A stretch of 64,000 bases of DNA, taken from Gaiellasilicea sp963794385. Its GTDB lineage: Bacteria; Actinomycetota; Thermoleophilia; Gaiellales; Gaiellaceae. Each line of letters opens with the position of its first letter. The first letter of the stretch is position 1. The notes beneath the pieces were generated by a model. The model had not been told where the DNA came from. It made no database searches and was given only the letters and a program-made list of their open reading frames with translations. The translations under genes and the position numbers were made by a program. The stretch spans positions 105,000-168,999 of the forward strand of contig CAWCDT010000006.1 of assembly GCA_963794385.1 (NCBI GenBank), in the 5' to 3' direction. Shown here one piece after another: positions 44,276-52,578 of the stretch.

Positions 44276-45247
44276 CTGGACGTCTTCGTCTCCACCGGAC
44301 GACTCCCCCGGGTCGAGCTGGTCCGCACACTCGTGGACGAGGCGCACGAGCGCTACAGGTCCGACGATCGGGGCGAGGTCTCCAGCGTGTATCCGGCACT
44401 CGCGCGCGTCCCGCGCGAGCTCTTCGGCATCTGCGTGGTCGCAACGAGCGGTGACGAGTGCGCGGCGGGCGACGCGGAAGCCGAGTTCTCGATCATGAGC
44501 GTGGCGAAGCCGTTCGTATTCGCGCTGGTCTGCCAGTCGCTCGGCCCGGACGAGACCCGCCGGAAGATCGGCGCCAACGCCACCGGTCTGCCGTTCAACT
44601 CGCTGGCGGCGGTGGAGCACGGCTCGGATGGGCGGACGAACCCGATGGTGAATGCGGGCGCCATCGCCACGACGAGCCTCGTCCCGGGAGCGACCGCGGA
44701 CGCCAGGTGGCGGTTCGTCGAGGAAGGGCTCTCCCGCTTCGCAGGCCGGGCCCTCTCCGTGGACGACGAGGTGTACCAATCCGCGTCTGAGACCAACCAC
44801 CGCAACCAGAGCATCGCCCGGCTGCTGCAGAGCTACGACCGGATCTACTGCGAGCCGGCCGACGCGGTCGACCGGTACACGCGGCAGAGCTCGCTTGCGG
44901 TGAGCGCCCGCGATCTCGCGGTGATGGGCGCCACCCTCGCCGACGGCGGCGTGAACCCACTCACCGGCGACCGCGTCGTCGACGAGGAGACCTGCCGCTA
45001 CACGCTCGCGGTGATGGCGACCGCCGGACTGTACGAGACCTCCGGCGACTGGCTCTACGACATCGGGCTGCCGGGCAAGAGCGGGATCGGCGGCGGGATC
45101 GTCACCGTGTCGCCCGGCAAGGGCGGCTTGGGGACCTTCGCCCCGCTGCTCGACGAGGCGGGCAACAGCGTCAAGGGCCAGCTCGTCGCGAGGTTCCTAT
45201 CCCAGAGGCTCGGCCTCGACCTGTTCGCCTCGTCGCCCGAAAGCTGA
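44276..45247 (+). CDS. Glutaminase (GlsA family)
   Basis: Hydrolyses glutamine to glutamate and ammonia; about 300-320 residues, beta-lactamase-like fold. The nucleophile motif SIMSVAKPFVFALV carries SxxK; NATGLPFNSLAAVEHGSDGR, TNPMVNAGAIATTSLVPGA, RNQSIARLLQSYDRIY, YTRQSSLAVSARDLAVMGAT, IGLPGKSGIGGGIVTVSPGK follow in family order. The first GTG (44333) would remove the N-terminal helix ELVRTLVDEAHERYR, so an upstream start such as CTG 44276 is more likely. It lies four bases after the glycosidase-like gene. The 3' end overlaps the convergent hydrolase gene by 51 bases. Confidence 0.9.
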   Translation: MDVFVSTGRLPRVELVRTLVDEAHERYRSDDRGEVSSVYPALARVPRELFGICVVATSGDECAAGDAEAEFSIMSVAKPFVFALVCQSLGPDETRRKIGANATGLPFNSLAAVEHGSDGRTNPMVNAGAIATTSLVPGATADARWRFVEEGLSRFAGRALSVDDEVYQSASETNHRNQSIARLLQSYDRIYCEPADAVDRYTRQSSLAVSARDLAVMGATLADGGVNPLTGDRVVDEETCRYTLAVMATAGLYETSGDWLYDIGLPGKSGIGGGIVTVSPGKGGLGTFAPLLDEAGNSVKGQLVARFLSQRLGLDLFASSPES

Positions 45248-46036
45248 GCGCTGCTCGTCCGGGTCGAGCACGTCGTCGACGAAGTCCAGCACGACGGGGT
45301 GCGCGGGGTTGATCAGGTGCCCGCCTTCGACCCACTCGACCCGGGCCGAGGGCATCGCGGCCGCCATCAGGTTCGTCACCTCCGCGAACTCCGGTGAGGA
45401 GTCCTTCGCGCCGACAAGCAAGGTCGGCCTGTCGATCGTGGCGAGCTGCTCCGCGCTCACGTCCAGGAGGCCGCCGCGCTCTTCGGCCACGATCGCCGGG
45501 CCGTTGGCGGTGAAGACCTGCCGCACGGGTTCGGGCGTCGCTTCCCAGCCTTCATCACCGAGGACGCCGCGCAGCATCGTCTCGCCGACGCTGCTCGCGT
45601 CGGCGTCGGCCGCGGCGAAGATCCGCTCGTGAAAGCCAGCGAGCCAGCGCCTGAATGCCTCGCTCAGCAACAGCCCGCCACCCTCCAGCAGCGCCAGCGC
45701 ACGGACACGGTCCGGGTAGCGCAGCGCGAGGTCGACCGCGATCTCGCCGCCATGGCTGCGGCCGATGACGATTGCCGGCGCCGCTGCGAGCGCATCGATC
45801 AGCGCCGCGGCGTCGTCGGTTTGCCGGTGCACGTCCGTGACGAACGGCTCGGGGCGCTCGCTGCGCGAGAATCCGCGGCGGTCGTAGACGATCGCGCGCC
45901 CCCGCTTCCCCAGCTCGGCAGCCGCGTCCCGCCAGAGCACGGACGAGCTCCCGGTCCCGTGGATGCACAGAATCGGCTCCCCGGCCCCGTGCTCCTCGTA
46001 GTAGAGGGTCACACCGTTGACGCGGATCTCGGACAC
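45197..46036 (-). CDS. Alpha/beta hydrolase
   Basis: 279 residues. EIRVNGVTLYYEEHGAGEPI; oxyanion HGTGSSSVLWRD; nucleophile elbow GRSHGGEIAVDLALRYPD (Ser); acid LLVGAKDSSPEF; catalytic His in VEGGHLINPAHP. Cap domain of about 70 residues (FRRWLAGFHERIFAAADADA). Start GTG 46036. The last 17 codons lie antisense to the end of the glutaminase gene. Substrate unknown. Confidence 0.9.
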   Translation of the reverse strand: MSEIRVNGVTLYYEEHGAGEPILCIHGTGSSSVLWRDAAAELGKRGRAIVYDRRGFSRSERPEPFVTDVHRQTDDAAALIDALAAAPAIVIGRSHGGEIAVDLALRYPDRVRALALLEGGGLLLSEAFRRWLAGFHERIFAAADADASSVGETMLRGVLGDEGWEATPEPVRQVFTANGPAIVAEERGGLLDVSAEQLATIDRPTLLVGAKDSSPEFAEVTNLMAAAMPSARVEWVEGGHLINPAHPVVLDFVDDVLDPDEQRSAFGRRGEQVEAEPLG

Positions 46037-46095
46037 GCGACGAGTATGCGACGGCCCGCTGTCACGCGCATCGGTGGACCTACCCATCTCGCGCG

Positions 46096-47118
46096 CTACT
46101 CGCCGGGGCCGACGTCGCAGAGCAGCTCACTCAGGTCCGGCGGTGGGCCCGAAGGCGCTCCATCGCGGACCGAGAGGACGGCAACGCGGTCGCCGTCCTC
46201 GCTCGCGCTGACGAGCGTCGCATAGTCGAGGATGCCGCCGTCGTGACCCCAGAAGCGGCCGCATGGCGTGTCGACCCCGAAGATCCCGAGCCCGGCAGCG
46301 GCGCCCGGTTCGGCACCGGCGGTCTGCTTCATCGTCGCAAGAGACTCGCGGGACAGAAGTTCCCCGGAGAGCAGGGCCGAGTAGAAGCGGGAAAGATCCT
46401 CGGCGTTGGAGACGATGGCGCCGGCGGCCCACGGAACCTTCGGGTTCTCACCGTCGTCGTCGAGATCGGTGACGCGCCGCGTGGTCGGCAGCTCGGTCTC
46501 GTCGAGCTCGAGCGGCTGCAGGATGCGCTCCTCGAGCTCCTGTCCGTACGAGTGCCCGGTCACGTTCTCGATCACGAGGCCGAGCGCGATGTAATTCGTG
46601 TTCGAGTATCCCCAGTCGCTCCCTGGCGGGAAGATCAGCGGTTGCCTGGCGGCGAAACGCAGCGTGTCGATCGGCCGGCTCGACGACGACCGGCTCGCCC
46701 GCTCCAACCACGCGGGGTACTCCGTGATGTTTGCGAGGCCGGAGCGGTGGCCCATGAGTTGGCGGATCGTCATCTCGTCGCCCTTCGGAACTGCGCCCGG
46801 CAGGTGGTCGGCAAGCGCGTCGCCGAGTTCGAGGGCACCCTCCTCCACGAGCTGAAGCACGATCGTCGCCGTGAACGTCTTCGTGACGCTCCCCACGCGA
46901 AAGCGCTGCGCGGCCGCCGGACGGTCGGTACCCGCTGTGGCGACGTGCTCCTTGCCCTCGTCCGAGACGAAGGCGATCACACTCCGGGCTCCCGACCGTG
47001 CGATGTCTTGCGCCATCCGCTCGACCGGGGGACGCACGGCCGACTCGTCCGACTCCTCGCCCCCGCATCCGGTGAGCATCGCGAGAGATGCCAGCAGCGT
47101 GAGGAGGACAGCTCGCAT
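46096..47118 (-). CDS. Lipoprotein serine hydrolase (class C beta-lactamase/DD-peptidase-like)
   Basis: 340 residues. Lipobox LLASLAMLTGC. The active-site motifs of the family are SVTK (SxxK, in VGSVTKTFTATIVLQL), YSN (in GYSNTNYIALGLV) and HDGG (in WGHDGGILDY). Other parts: LMGHRSGLANITEYPAW, SAEDLSRF-like SNAEDLSRFYSALLSGE. Probably acts on peptidoglycan peptides or esters outside the membrane; a resistance role cannot be assumed. It follows the decarboxylase gene by three bases. Confidence 0.9.
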   Translation of the reverse strand: MRAVLLTLLASLAMLTGCGGEESDESAVRPPVERMAQDIARSGARSVIAFVSDEGKEHVATAGTDRPAAAQRFRVGSVTKTFTATIVLQLVEEGALELGDALADHLPGAVPKGDEMTIRQLMGHRSGLANITEYPAWLERASRSSSSRPIDTLRFAARQPLIFPPGSDWGYSNTNYIALGLVIENVTGHSYGQELEERILQPLELDETELPTTRRVTDLDDDGENPKVPWAAGAIVSNAEDLSRFYSALLSGELLSRESLATMKQTAGAEPGAAAGLGIFGVDTPCGRFWGHDGGILDYATLVSASEDGDRVAVLSVRDGAPSGPPPDLSELLCDVGPGE

Positions 47119-47121
47119 GAG

Positions 47122-48547
47122 CTAGTGCAGCGCCGCACCGAGCTCGAGCACTGTCGGAACGACCACGTCCACGTCCGCCGGCCCCGTACGCCAGTTCACG
47201 ATCGCGGGACGGAAGGCAACCTTGCCCGCGTAGACGGTCGTCCCGAAGTAGACGCGCCCCTCATCGAGCACAGCTTGCCCGAGCCGGCGATTCAAGTCGT
47301 TTAGCTCGTCCTCGGACCGCCCCGCCCGGCGGTACCGGAAGCAAACAACATTGAGATCGACGTCGGCCAGCCGCTCCAGCTCGGGGGCGGCATCGACCTG
47401 GTCGGCCAGACGGTGGGCGAGCTCCATGTGACGCTCGATCATCGCCTGATAGCCGTCGCGCCCGTAGGCTCGGAGCGTCGCCCAGACGGCCAGAGCACGG
47501 GCCCGCCGGGACATTTCGGGCGAGAGGCTGCTGAAGACGGGACGGTCGGACTCGTCGCTGCCGAGGTACGCCGCCGACGCAGCGAAGGCGTCGCGGTGCA
47601 GCCGCGGATCGTGGACGAAGGCCGCCGCGCTGTCGTAGGGGACGTTGAGCCACTTGTGCCCGTCGACGGCGACTGAGTGAGCCCGCTCGACGCCGCGCAC
47701 GAGCTCGCGCGAGGCTGGCGAGAGCGCGGCGAAGAGGCCGAACGCACCGTCGACGTGGAGCCACGCGCCGTATTCCTCGGCGAGATCCGCCATCTCGGCA
47801 ATCGGATCGAACCCGCCCGAGTTGACGTCGCCGGCGGTCGCGACCAGGATCGCGGGAGAGCCGCCGAGCCCGCGCAGTGCTTCCTCCAGCGCGGTGATGT
47901 CGAGGCGGCCGGTCGCATCCGCGGCGAATGTTCGCACCTGCCCACGCCCGACTCCCAGCATCGCGAGCGCCTTGATCGCGCTGATGTGCACCCAGCCGCT
48001 CCCGAGAACGGGAACCGGCGGCAATCCGGCTAGGCCTGCCTCCTCGACGTCAACACCGTGCTGCCCGCCCCACCAGCGGCGCGCGGCCGCGAGGCCGGTG
48101 AAGTTGGCCATCGTCGCGCCGCTGGTGAAGACGCCGCTCCACGGAGCGGGGAGCCCGAACAGCTCCTTGAGCCAGTCGAGCGAGATCTGCTCGAGCCTCA
48201 TAGCGAACGGCGAGCTAACCCAGTTGAAGGCGATCTGGTCGAGTGCGCTCGTCAACCAGTCGGCGGCGAGCGCCGCGGGCGTCCCGCCGCCCATTACGAA
48301 GTGGAAGAACCGAGGGCCGGCCGAGCGGGTGGCTCCCTCCGAGGCAGCGTCGATCAGTGCACGAAGGGTCGCCAGCGAGCCTGCCCCATCGGTCGGGCAG
48401 CGCGCCGGCAAGGTGCTCGCCGGGCTCGCGCGGCCCGGGCGGACGCACCGGAGCGCCGTCCAGCTGCGCCAGATACCTCGTCGCCTCTTCGGCCACGAGA
48501 CGCAGCGACTCCGGCACGGCGTCGCGGTCCAGGATCGGGTCGGCCAC
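47122..48547 (-). CDS. PLP-dependent decarboxylase (aromatic-L-amino-acid/glutamate decarboxylase family), frameshifted
   Basis: About 475 residues, group II decarboxylase. HFVMGGGTPAALAADWLTSA, FTSGATMANFTGLAAARRWW, LVATAGDVNSGGFDPIAEMA, WLHVDGAFGLFAALSP and the PLP Lys in SVAVDGHKWLNVPYDSA. C-terminal VCFRYRRAGRSEDELNDL. The N-terminal 55 residues (VPESLRLVAEEATRYLAQLD) are in another frame; the shift is in the CCCC/ATCGG area near 48384-48395. Start GTG 48547. The substrate (tyrosine, tryptophan, DOPA or other) is not decidable. Confidence 0.87.
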
Positions 48548-48584
48548 TAGAGACCCACGATTATCCCCGCCCAGTGGCCTTGTG

Positions 48585-48613
48585 TTGCACAGTCCCGCGC
48601 AGGGTCATAGGCT
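48585..48613 (+). promoter_or_regulatory. Promoter of the DsrE-family gene, leaderless start
   Basis: TTGCAC (48585-48590), 17-base spacer, TAGGCT (48608-48613). The GTG start codon follows six bases after the -10 box, so the mRNA would begin at or within a base or two of the start codon. Confidence 0.6.
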
Positions 48614-48619
48614 CACCCC

Positions 48620-48982
48620 GTGAAGATCCTCTATCTCGCAAGCGCTGGGGCAGCCGACCCGACCAGGGCGTCGTTACCGCTCCACATCGCAGCCAACGGC
48701 TCCGTCGATCAAGCGCAGGAGTGCGCGGTCGCGCTTGTGGGCGACGGCACGGAGCTCGTCTCGCGCGAGAAGGCAGAGCGGGTCGAGGGGGTCGGCATCC
48801 CACCGGCGAAAGAGCTCCTGCAGAAGCTCCTCGACAACCAGGTCCCCGTCTACGTCTGAAAGGGGTGTGCCGTCGCCCGTGGGGCGACCGACGCAGACCT
48901 GGAGTGGCTGAGCGCGCGCTGGCTCACGCCACCGGAGCTCGCTCGGATGATCGCCGAGTACGACCGCGTCGTGAGTGTCTAG
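48620..48982 (+). CDS. DsrE-family protein with in-frame TGA: candidate selenoprotein
   Basis: Sulfur-relay/redox-fold protein; 120 residues if TGA 48857-48859 is read through. The first 79 residues begin KILYLASAGAADPTRASLPL and end LLDNQVPVYV. After the TGA the same frame continues KGCAVARGATDADLEWLSAR, then WLTPPELARMIAEYDRVVSV and TAG. Together they match the full DsrE/DsrF-like length. The family motif is CxxCxxxRG; here it reads (TGA)KGCAVARG, so the TGA stands exactly at the first Cys. A hairpin (GTCGCC 48872-48877, loop CGTGG, GGCGAC 48883-48888) follows with 18 bases between TGA and loop. Sec insertion, a sequencing error (TGC to TGA) or a true nonsense mutation are the options; no sel gene lies in the window. 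Confidence 0.75.
48872..48888 (+). promoter_or_regulatory. Possible bacterial SECIS hairpin
   Basis: Perfect 6-bp stem with a 5-base loop CGTGG, downstream of the in-frame TGA at 48857-48859. The 18-base distance to the loop and a G in the second loop position fit the published consensus for bacterial SECIS elements (apical loop roughly 16-37 bases after UGA, G among the first two loop bases). A stem of this size is not rare in DNA of this composition. Confidence 0.45.
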
Positions 48983-48987
48983 CTAAT

Positions 48988-49497
48988 TCATCCGGTGCGC
49001 CGACGCACCATCGTCGCCAGCATCGTCGCCACGTGCACGCGCTCGGCCCCTTGCTCGGCGTGCGCTTCGCCGCGGCAGACGGTCAGCGTGCGCCCGGCGC
49101 GGACGACCTCGCCCTCGGCAACGAGGCTGTGGCCTCCGGCCGGCGCCAGCAGGTTGACTTTCAGCTCGACGGTCAGCACCTCCGCGTCATCCGGCATCAG
49201 GGTCAGCGCCGCGTAGCCACAGGCACTGTCGAGCGCGGCGACGACGATCCCGGCGTGGAGGAAGCCATCCTGCTGCGAGAGGCGCGGCTCGATCGGCACC
49301 GCAATCGCGACGCGACCCGCGGCGACGTCGGTGAGCTCGGCGCCGAGAGTCGCCATCGCGCCCTGGCGGGCGAAGCTCGCGCGGACGCGCGCGACAGTGG
49401 CATCGTCAAGCGGCGCCGACGCCGCGCTCGGTGGATCCGGCACTCCCGCATCATCCGAAATTCGGCCGCGTCCGCGCCGAATACCTTGCGCTTCCAT
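48988..49497 (-). CDS. PaaI-type hotdog thioesterase
   Basis: 169 residues. The hotdog domain spans SFARQGAMATLGAELTDVAA, VAIAVPIEPRLSQQDGFLHA, GIVVAALDSACGYAALTLMP, TVELKVNLLAPAGGHSLVAE and VVRAGRTLTVCRGEAHAEQG. The HAGxxxxxxDSACGYAA helix carries the active-site region of PaaI thioesterases, which clear stalled aryl- or acyl-CoAs. ATG 49497 faces the PadR gene across 44 bases. Confidence 0.88.
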   Translation of the reverse strand: MEAQGIRRGRGRISDDAGVPDPPSAASAPLDDATVARVRASFARQGAMATLGAELTDVAAGRVAIAVPIEPRLSQQDGFLHAGIVVAALDSACGYAALTLMPDDAEVLTVELKVNLLAPAGGHSLVAEGEVVRAGRTLTVCRGEAHAEQGAERVHVATMLATMVRRRTG

Positions 49498-49530
49498 GCA
49501 CCTTGTGCTTCTATGCATAACACTTCGAGC
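49495..49530. promoter_or_regulatory. Possible operator between thioesterase and PadR genes
   Basis: ATGCACCTTGTGCTTCTATGCATAAC contains two ATGCA words and the palindrome TATGCATA in the 44-base divergent gap. PadR proteins commonly bind such ATG-spaced dyads at their own promoters; assignment is inference. Confidence 0.35.
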
Positions 49531-49541
49531 CGTGGAGACCC

Positions 49542-49901
49542 ATGCGCATTGACAAGGACCTGGTCGCCGCCTCGGCGACGCCGCTCGTACTCGCAATCCT
49601 GGTCGAGGGTGAGAGCTACGGCTACGCCATCCTGAAGCGGGTGCGTGCACTCTCCGGGGGCGAGTTCGAGTGGACCGACGGGATGCTCTACCCGCTGCTC
49701 CATCGCCTCCGCCGGCTCGGGTACGTGACGACGGAGTGGCGAACGCCGCCGGAAGGGCGTCGCCGCCAGTACTACATGATCACCGACCACGGACGAACGG
49801 CGCTCGCGGAGCAGCACCGGCAATGGGTCGCGGTCACCCGTGCGCTGAACGACGTCTGGCCGGGCTCCGGCGTGCTGCTGACCTCTCTCGGCGAGGCGTG
49901 A
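49542..49901 (+). CDS. PadR-family transcriptional regulator
   Basis: 119 residues, winged helix: LVAASATPLVLAILVEGESY, GYAILKRVRALSGGEFEWTD, GMLYPLLHRLRRLGYVTTEW, PPEGRRRQYYMITDHGRTAL. Short C-terminal dimer helix, as in PadR subfamily 2. The stop TGA at 49899-49901 directly abuts the GTG start at 49902, so it is co-translated with the membrane protein that follows. Confidence 0.93.
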   Translation: MRIDKDLVAASATPLVLAILVEGESYGYAILKRVRALSGGEFEWTDGMLYPLLHRLRRLGYVTTEWRTPPEGRRRQYYMITDHGRTALAEQHRQWVAVTRALNDVWPGSGVLLTSLGEA

Positions 49902-51245
49902 GTGACGGAGAGCCTGGAGTCACAGATCGCAGAGTGGCGGGCCTACGTCGCCAACGCGCCGGGCGTCAACGGCCGCGACGTCGATGAGCTGGAGGATCAT
50001 CTTCGTCACCAGATCGCCGAGCTGAGCGCGGCAGGCCTCACCGCCGACGAGGGGTTCCTGATCGCCGTGAAGCGGCTGGGGGACGTCGACGGCCTGTCCC
50101 GGGAGTTCGCACGCGAGCACAGCGGCCGCCTCTGGAAGCAGCTCCTCTCACCAGATGAGGACGAGTCGGCGCTCTCGTCCAGCGGCTGGATCGAGACGCT
50201 CGTCTTCGCCGTCGCGGCGGCCGTGACGATTCAGGTCGCTCGCCTCGCTGCAGACGTGCCGCACGAGGAGCCGAGCTGGTTCGTGCGGAACGTCGGTCTG
50301 TTCGTCTTGCCTTTCCTCGCCGGGTACTTCGCCCACCGACGGCAGCTCGACACCAGGCACTGGGTGCTGGCGGCGGTGCCGTTCGTCCTCGCTGCGCTCG
50401 TGGTCAACCTCTACCCCTGGGGCACGGACTCCGACACCGAGATCCTCGTCGCAGCCCATCTCCCCGTCGTCCTGTGGTTCGCGGTCGCCTACCCGTACAT
50501 GGGCGGCACGCTCCGGTCGCACGAGCGGCGCATGGATTTCGTCCGCTTCACCGGCGAGTGGTTCATCTACTACGTGCTGATCGCGCTCGGGGGCGGTGTG
50601 CTCATGGGGTTGACCGCCGCGATCCTCGAGCCCACGGGGGTCGACATCGATCGGATCGCCGAGTGGGTGCTGCCCTCGGGAGCGGCGGGTGCCGTGATCG
50701 TGGCCGCGTGGCTCGTCGAGTCGAAGCAACGGGTCGTGGAGAACATGGCGCCGGTGCTGACGATGCTCTTCACGCCGCTGTTCGCGGTGATGCTGGCCGG
50801 CGCCGTCGTCGTCTATGCCGCGACCGGGTTCGGCGATGCGTTCGACCGCGACCTCGTCAGCGTCTTCGACGCCCTGCTGGTGGTCGTTCTCGCGCTCGTC
50901 CTGTACGGGATGTCCGCGCGAGACCCGTCCACGTCACCGGACTGGATGGACCGGATCCAGCTGGTCGCCGTCGTCAGCGCGCTCGTGCTCGACCTGATGG
51001 TGCTCGGCGCGATGATCGCTCGGATCGGCGACCTCGGGTTCACGCCGAACAGGACGGCCGCGCTCGGCCTCAATCTCGTCCTGCTCGTGAACCTCGCGGG
51101 AGCCGCCTGGCTCTCGACGCGATTCCTTACCCGACGCAGCACGCTGCACCGGCTCGAGCGCTGGCAGACCGCCTATCTGCCGGTCTTTGCTCTCTGGGCC
51201 GCCGCGGTCGTGGTCGTCCTCCCGCCGATCTTCGGCTTCGACTGA
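49902..51245 (+). CDS. Permease-prefix-domain membrane protein
   Basis: 447 residues. The N-terminal 80 residues (LESQIAEWRAYVANAPGVNG, DVDELEDHLRHQIAELSAAG, EGFLIAVKRLGDVDGLSREF) are a permease prefix domain, the soluble helical module found beside PadR regulators. About ten membrane helices follow. PadR plus prefix-domain pairs are frequent and presumably respond to membrane-active compounds; direct evidence is lacking. Start GTG 49902. Confidence 0.82.
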   Translation: MTESLESQIAEWRAYVANAPGVNGRDVDELEDHLRHQIAELSAAGLTADEGFLIAVKRLGDVDGLSREFAREHSGRLWKQLLSPDEDESALSSSGWIETLVFAVAAAVTIQVARLAADVPHEEPSWFVRNVGLFVLPFLAGYFAHRRQLDTRHWVLAAVPFVLAALVVNLYPWGTDSDTEILVAAHLPVVLWFAVAYPYMGGTLRSHERRMDFVRFTGEWFIYYVLIALGGGVLMGLTAAILEPTGVDIDRIAEWVLPSGAAGAVIVAAWLVESKQRVVENMAPVLTMLFTPLFAVMLAGAVVVYAATGFGDAFDRDLVSVFDALLVVVLALVLYGMSARDPSTSPDWMDRIQLVAVVSALVLDLMVLGAMIARIGDLGFTPNRTAALGLNLVLLVNLAGAAWLSTRFLTRRSTLHRLERWQTAYLPVFALWAAAVVVVLPPIFGFD

Positions 51246-51450
51246 TCGCGGCGGACCGTCCCGAGATAAGGTTCGCTCGCCGTCACGCTGGCGGTTGCCG
51301 TCTCCCCTGCCGCAGGATCCCAGGCTTGCTCCAACGAGCGCCGCGCCGAAGCCGACGTCTTCGGGTTCCCCTGGTGGTTCCCTGTGCATGGGATCAGGGG
51401 ACGTTCGCCGGTCTCGTCGACCGGTACTTCAACGGTCGCGGCTAGCGCTC
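51246..51450. other. Non-coding gap between convergent genes
   Basis: 205 bases between the prefix-domain gene and the methyltransferase gene. No conserved ORF or clear hairpin. The plus strand is open at the end (…FAGLVDRYFNGRG, stop at 51445), which could be a short remnant; nothing else is recognised. Confidence 0.4.
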
Positions 51451-52509
51451 TCAGCGGCGCACCTCGAGGACGATGTTGAACGGCGTCTGGTAGGCGATCC
51501 GGATCGAGCTGAACCCCGCCTCGCGGAAGACGTCAATCAGGCGGGTCGGCCCGGCCTGGGCTCCAAGCGCGAGCCCGACGTTCTCCGACCGCGAGTGCGG
51601 AACACAGATCGCCGTCGAGCCCGAGTAGTACAGACGCGCCACCGGCCCGAGGTTGTCCGGAACCGAATCCCCGGCGAACGGCTCGACGACCAGCAGCGTC
51701 CCGTCGTCGGCGAGCGCCTCGTACGCACGCCGTGCCGCCCCGACGGGGTCGCCCAGGTCATGGAGGCAGTCGAAGAAGCAGATCAGGTCGTAGTCCGAGC
51801 CGGCGTAGGACGCGGCATCCCCTCGCTGGAAGTCGACCCGCTCCGAGACTCCCGCCTCCTGGGCATTGGCGCGGGCGGCGTCGAGCGACTCCTCGTGCGT
51901 GTCGAAGCCGACGAAGCGAGAGTGCTCGAACGCCGAGGCCATCAGCACGGTCGAGTGCCCGTAGCCGCAGCCGACGTCGGCCACTCGCGCGCCCCGCTCC
52001 AGCTTCTCGACGACGCCGTCGAGCGACGGAAGCCACTCCGGGACAAGCGACGCCCGATACGCGTTCCGGTAGAAGATGGACACGCCGCAGTAGAGCCGCT
52101 CGTCGTGGTCGCCCCAGGAGATGCCGTCCCCCGTGCGGAAGGCGTCGAGCAGCCGCTCCTGGTCGAACCACAGCGAGGCCGGGATCTCGAACGTGGACGC
52201 CAGGAACGCCGGGCTCTCCTCGTCCGCGAGCACCGGCACGTACTCGGTCGGCAACTCGTACGTCTCCGACTCCTCGTGGTAGACGATGTAGCCGCCGGCG
52301 ACCTGCGAGTTGAGCCACTCGCGCACGTAGCGCTCCTCGCAGCCCGTCCGGACTGCCAGCTCGTACGAGCTCACCGGGCCCTGACCGGCCAGCTCGCGGT
52401 ACAGGCCGAGCCTGTGCCCGGTGCTGACCATGACGCCGCCGTAGCAGGCGGCCAGATCAGTGAGGGCAACCTCGAGGAACGCTTCTGTCGTTCTCGCTGC
52501 GACTGCCAT
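51451..52509 (-). CDS. SAM-dependent methyltransferase with N-terminal winged helix (Rv2258c-like)
   Basis: 352 residues. N-terminal helix-turn-helix-like part (SYELAVRTGCEERYVREWLN) used for dimerisation in this group; SAM site RVADVGCGYGHSTVLMASAF, FVGFDTHEESLDAARANAQE, YDLICFFDCLHDLGDPVGAA, LADDGTLLVVEPFAGDSVPD. The C-terminal segment FREAGFSSIRIAYQTPFNIV is complete. Acceptor unknown. Divergent from the GlxA-type regulator. Confidence 0.9.
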   Translation of the reverse strand: MAVAARTTEAFLEVALTDLAACYGGVMVSTGHRLGLYRELAGQGPVSSYELAVRTGCEERYVREWLNSQVAGGYIVYHEESETYELPTEYVPVLADEESPAFLASTFEIPASLWFDQERLLDAFRTGDGISWGDHDERLYCGVSIFYRNAYRASLVPEWLPSLDGVVEKLERGARVADVGCGYGHSTVLMASAFEHSRFVGFDTHEESLDAARANAQEAGVSERVDFQRGDAASYAGSDYDLICFFDCLHDLGDPVGAARRAYEALADDGTLLVVEPFAGDSVPDNLGPVARLYYSGSTAICVPHSRSENVGLALGAQAGPTRLIDVFREAGFSSIRIAYQTPFNIVLEVRR

Positions 52510-52578
52510 TTTCGACCTCCGTGTCCTGGTTATGAATCGTCCAGATCACGATCGCGGCCGGGTCACGCGAGCGGAAGT

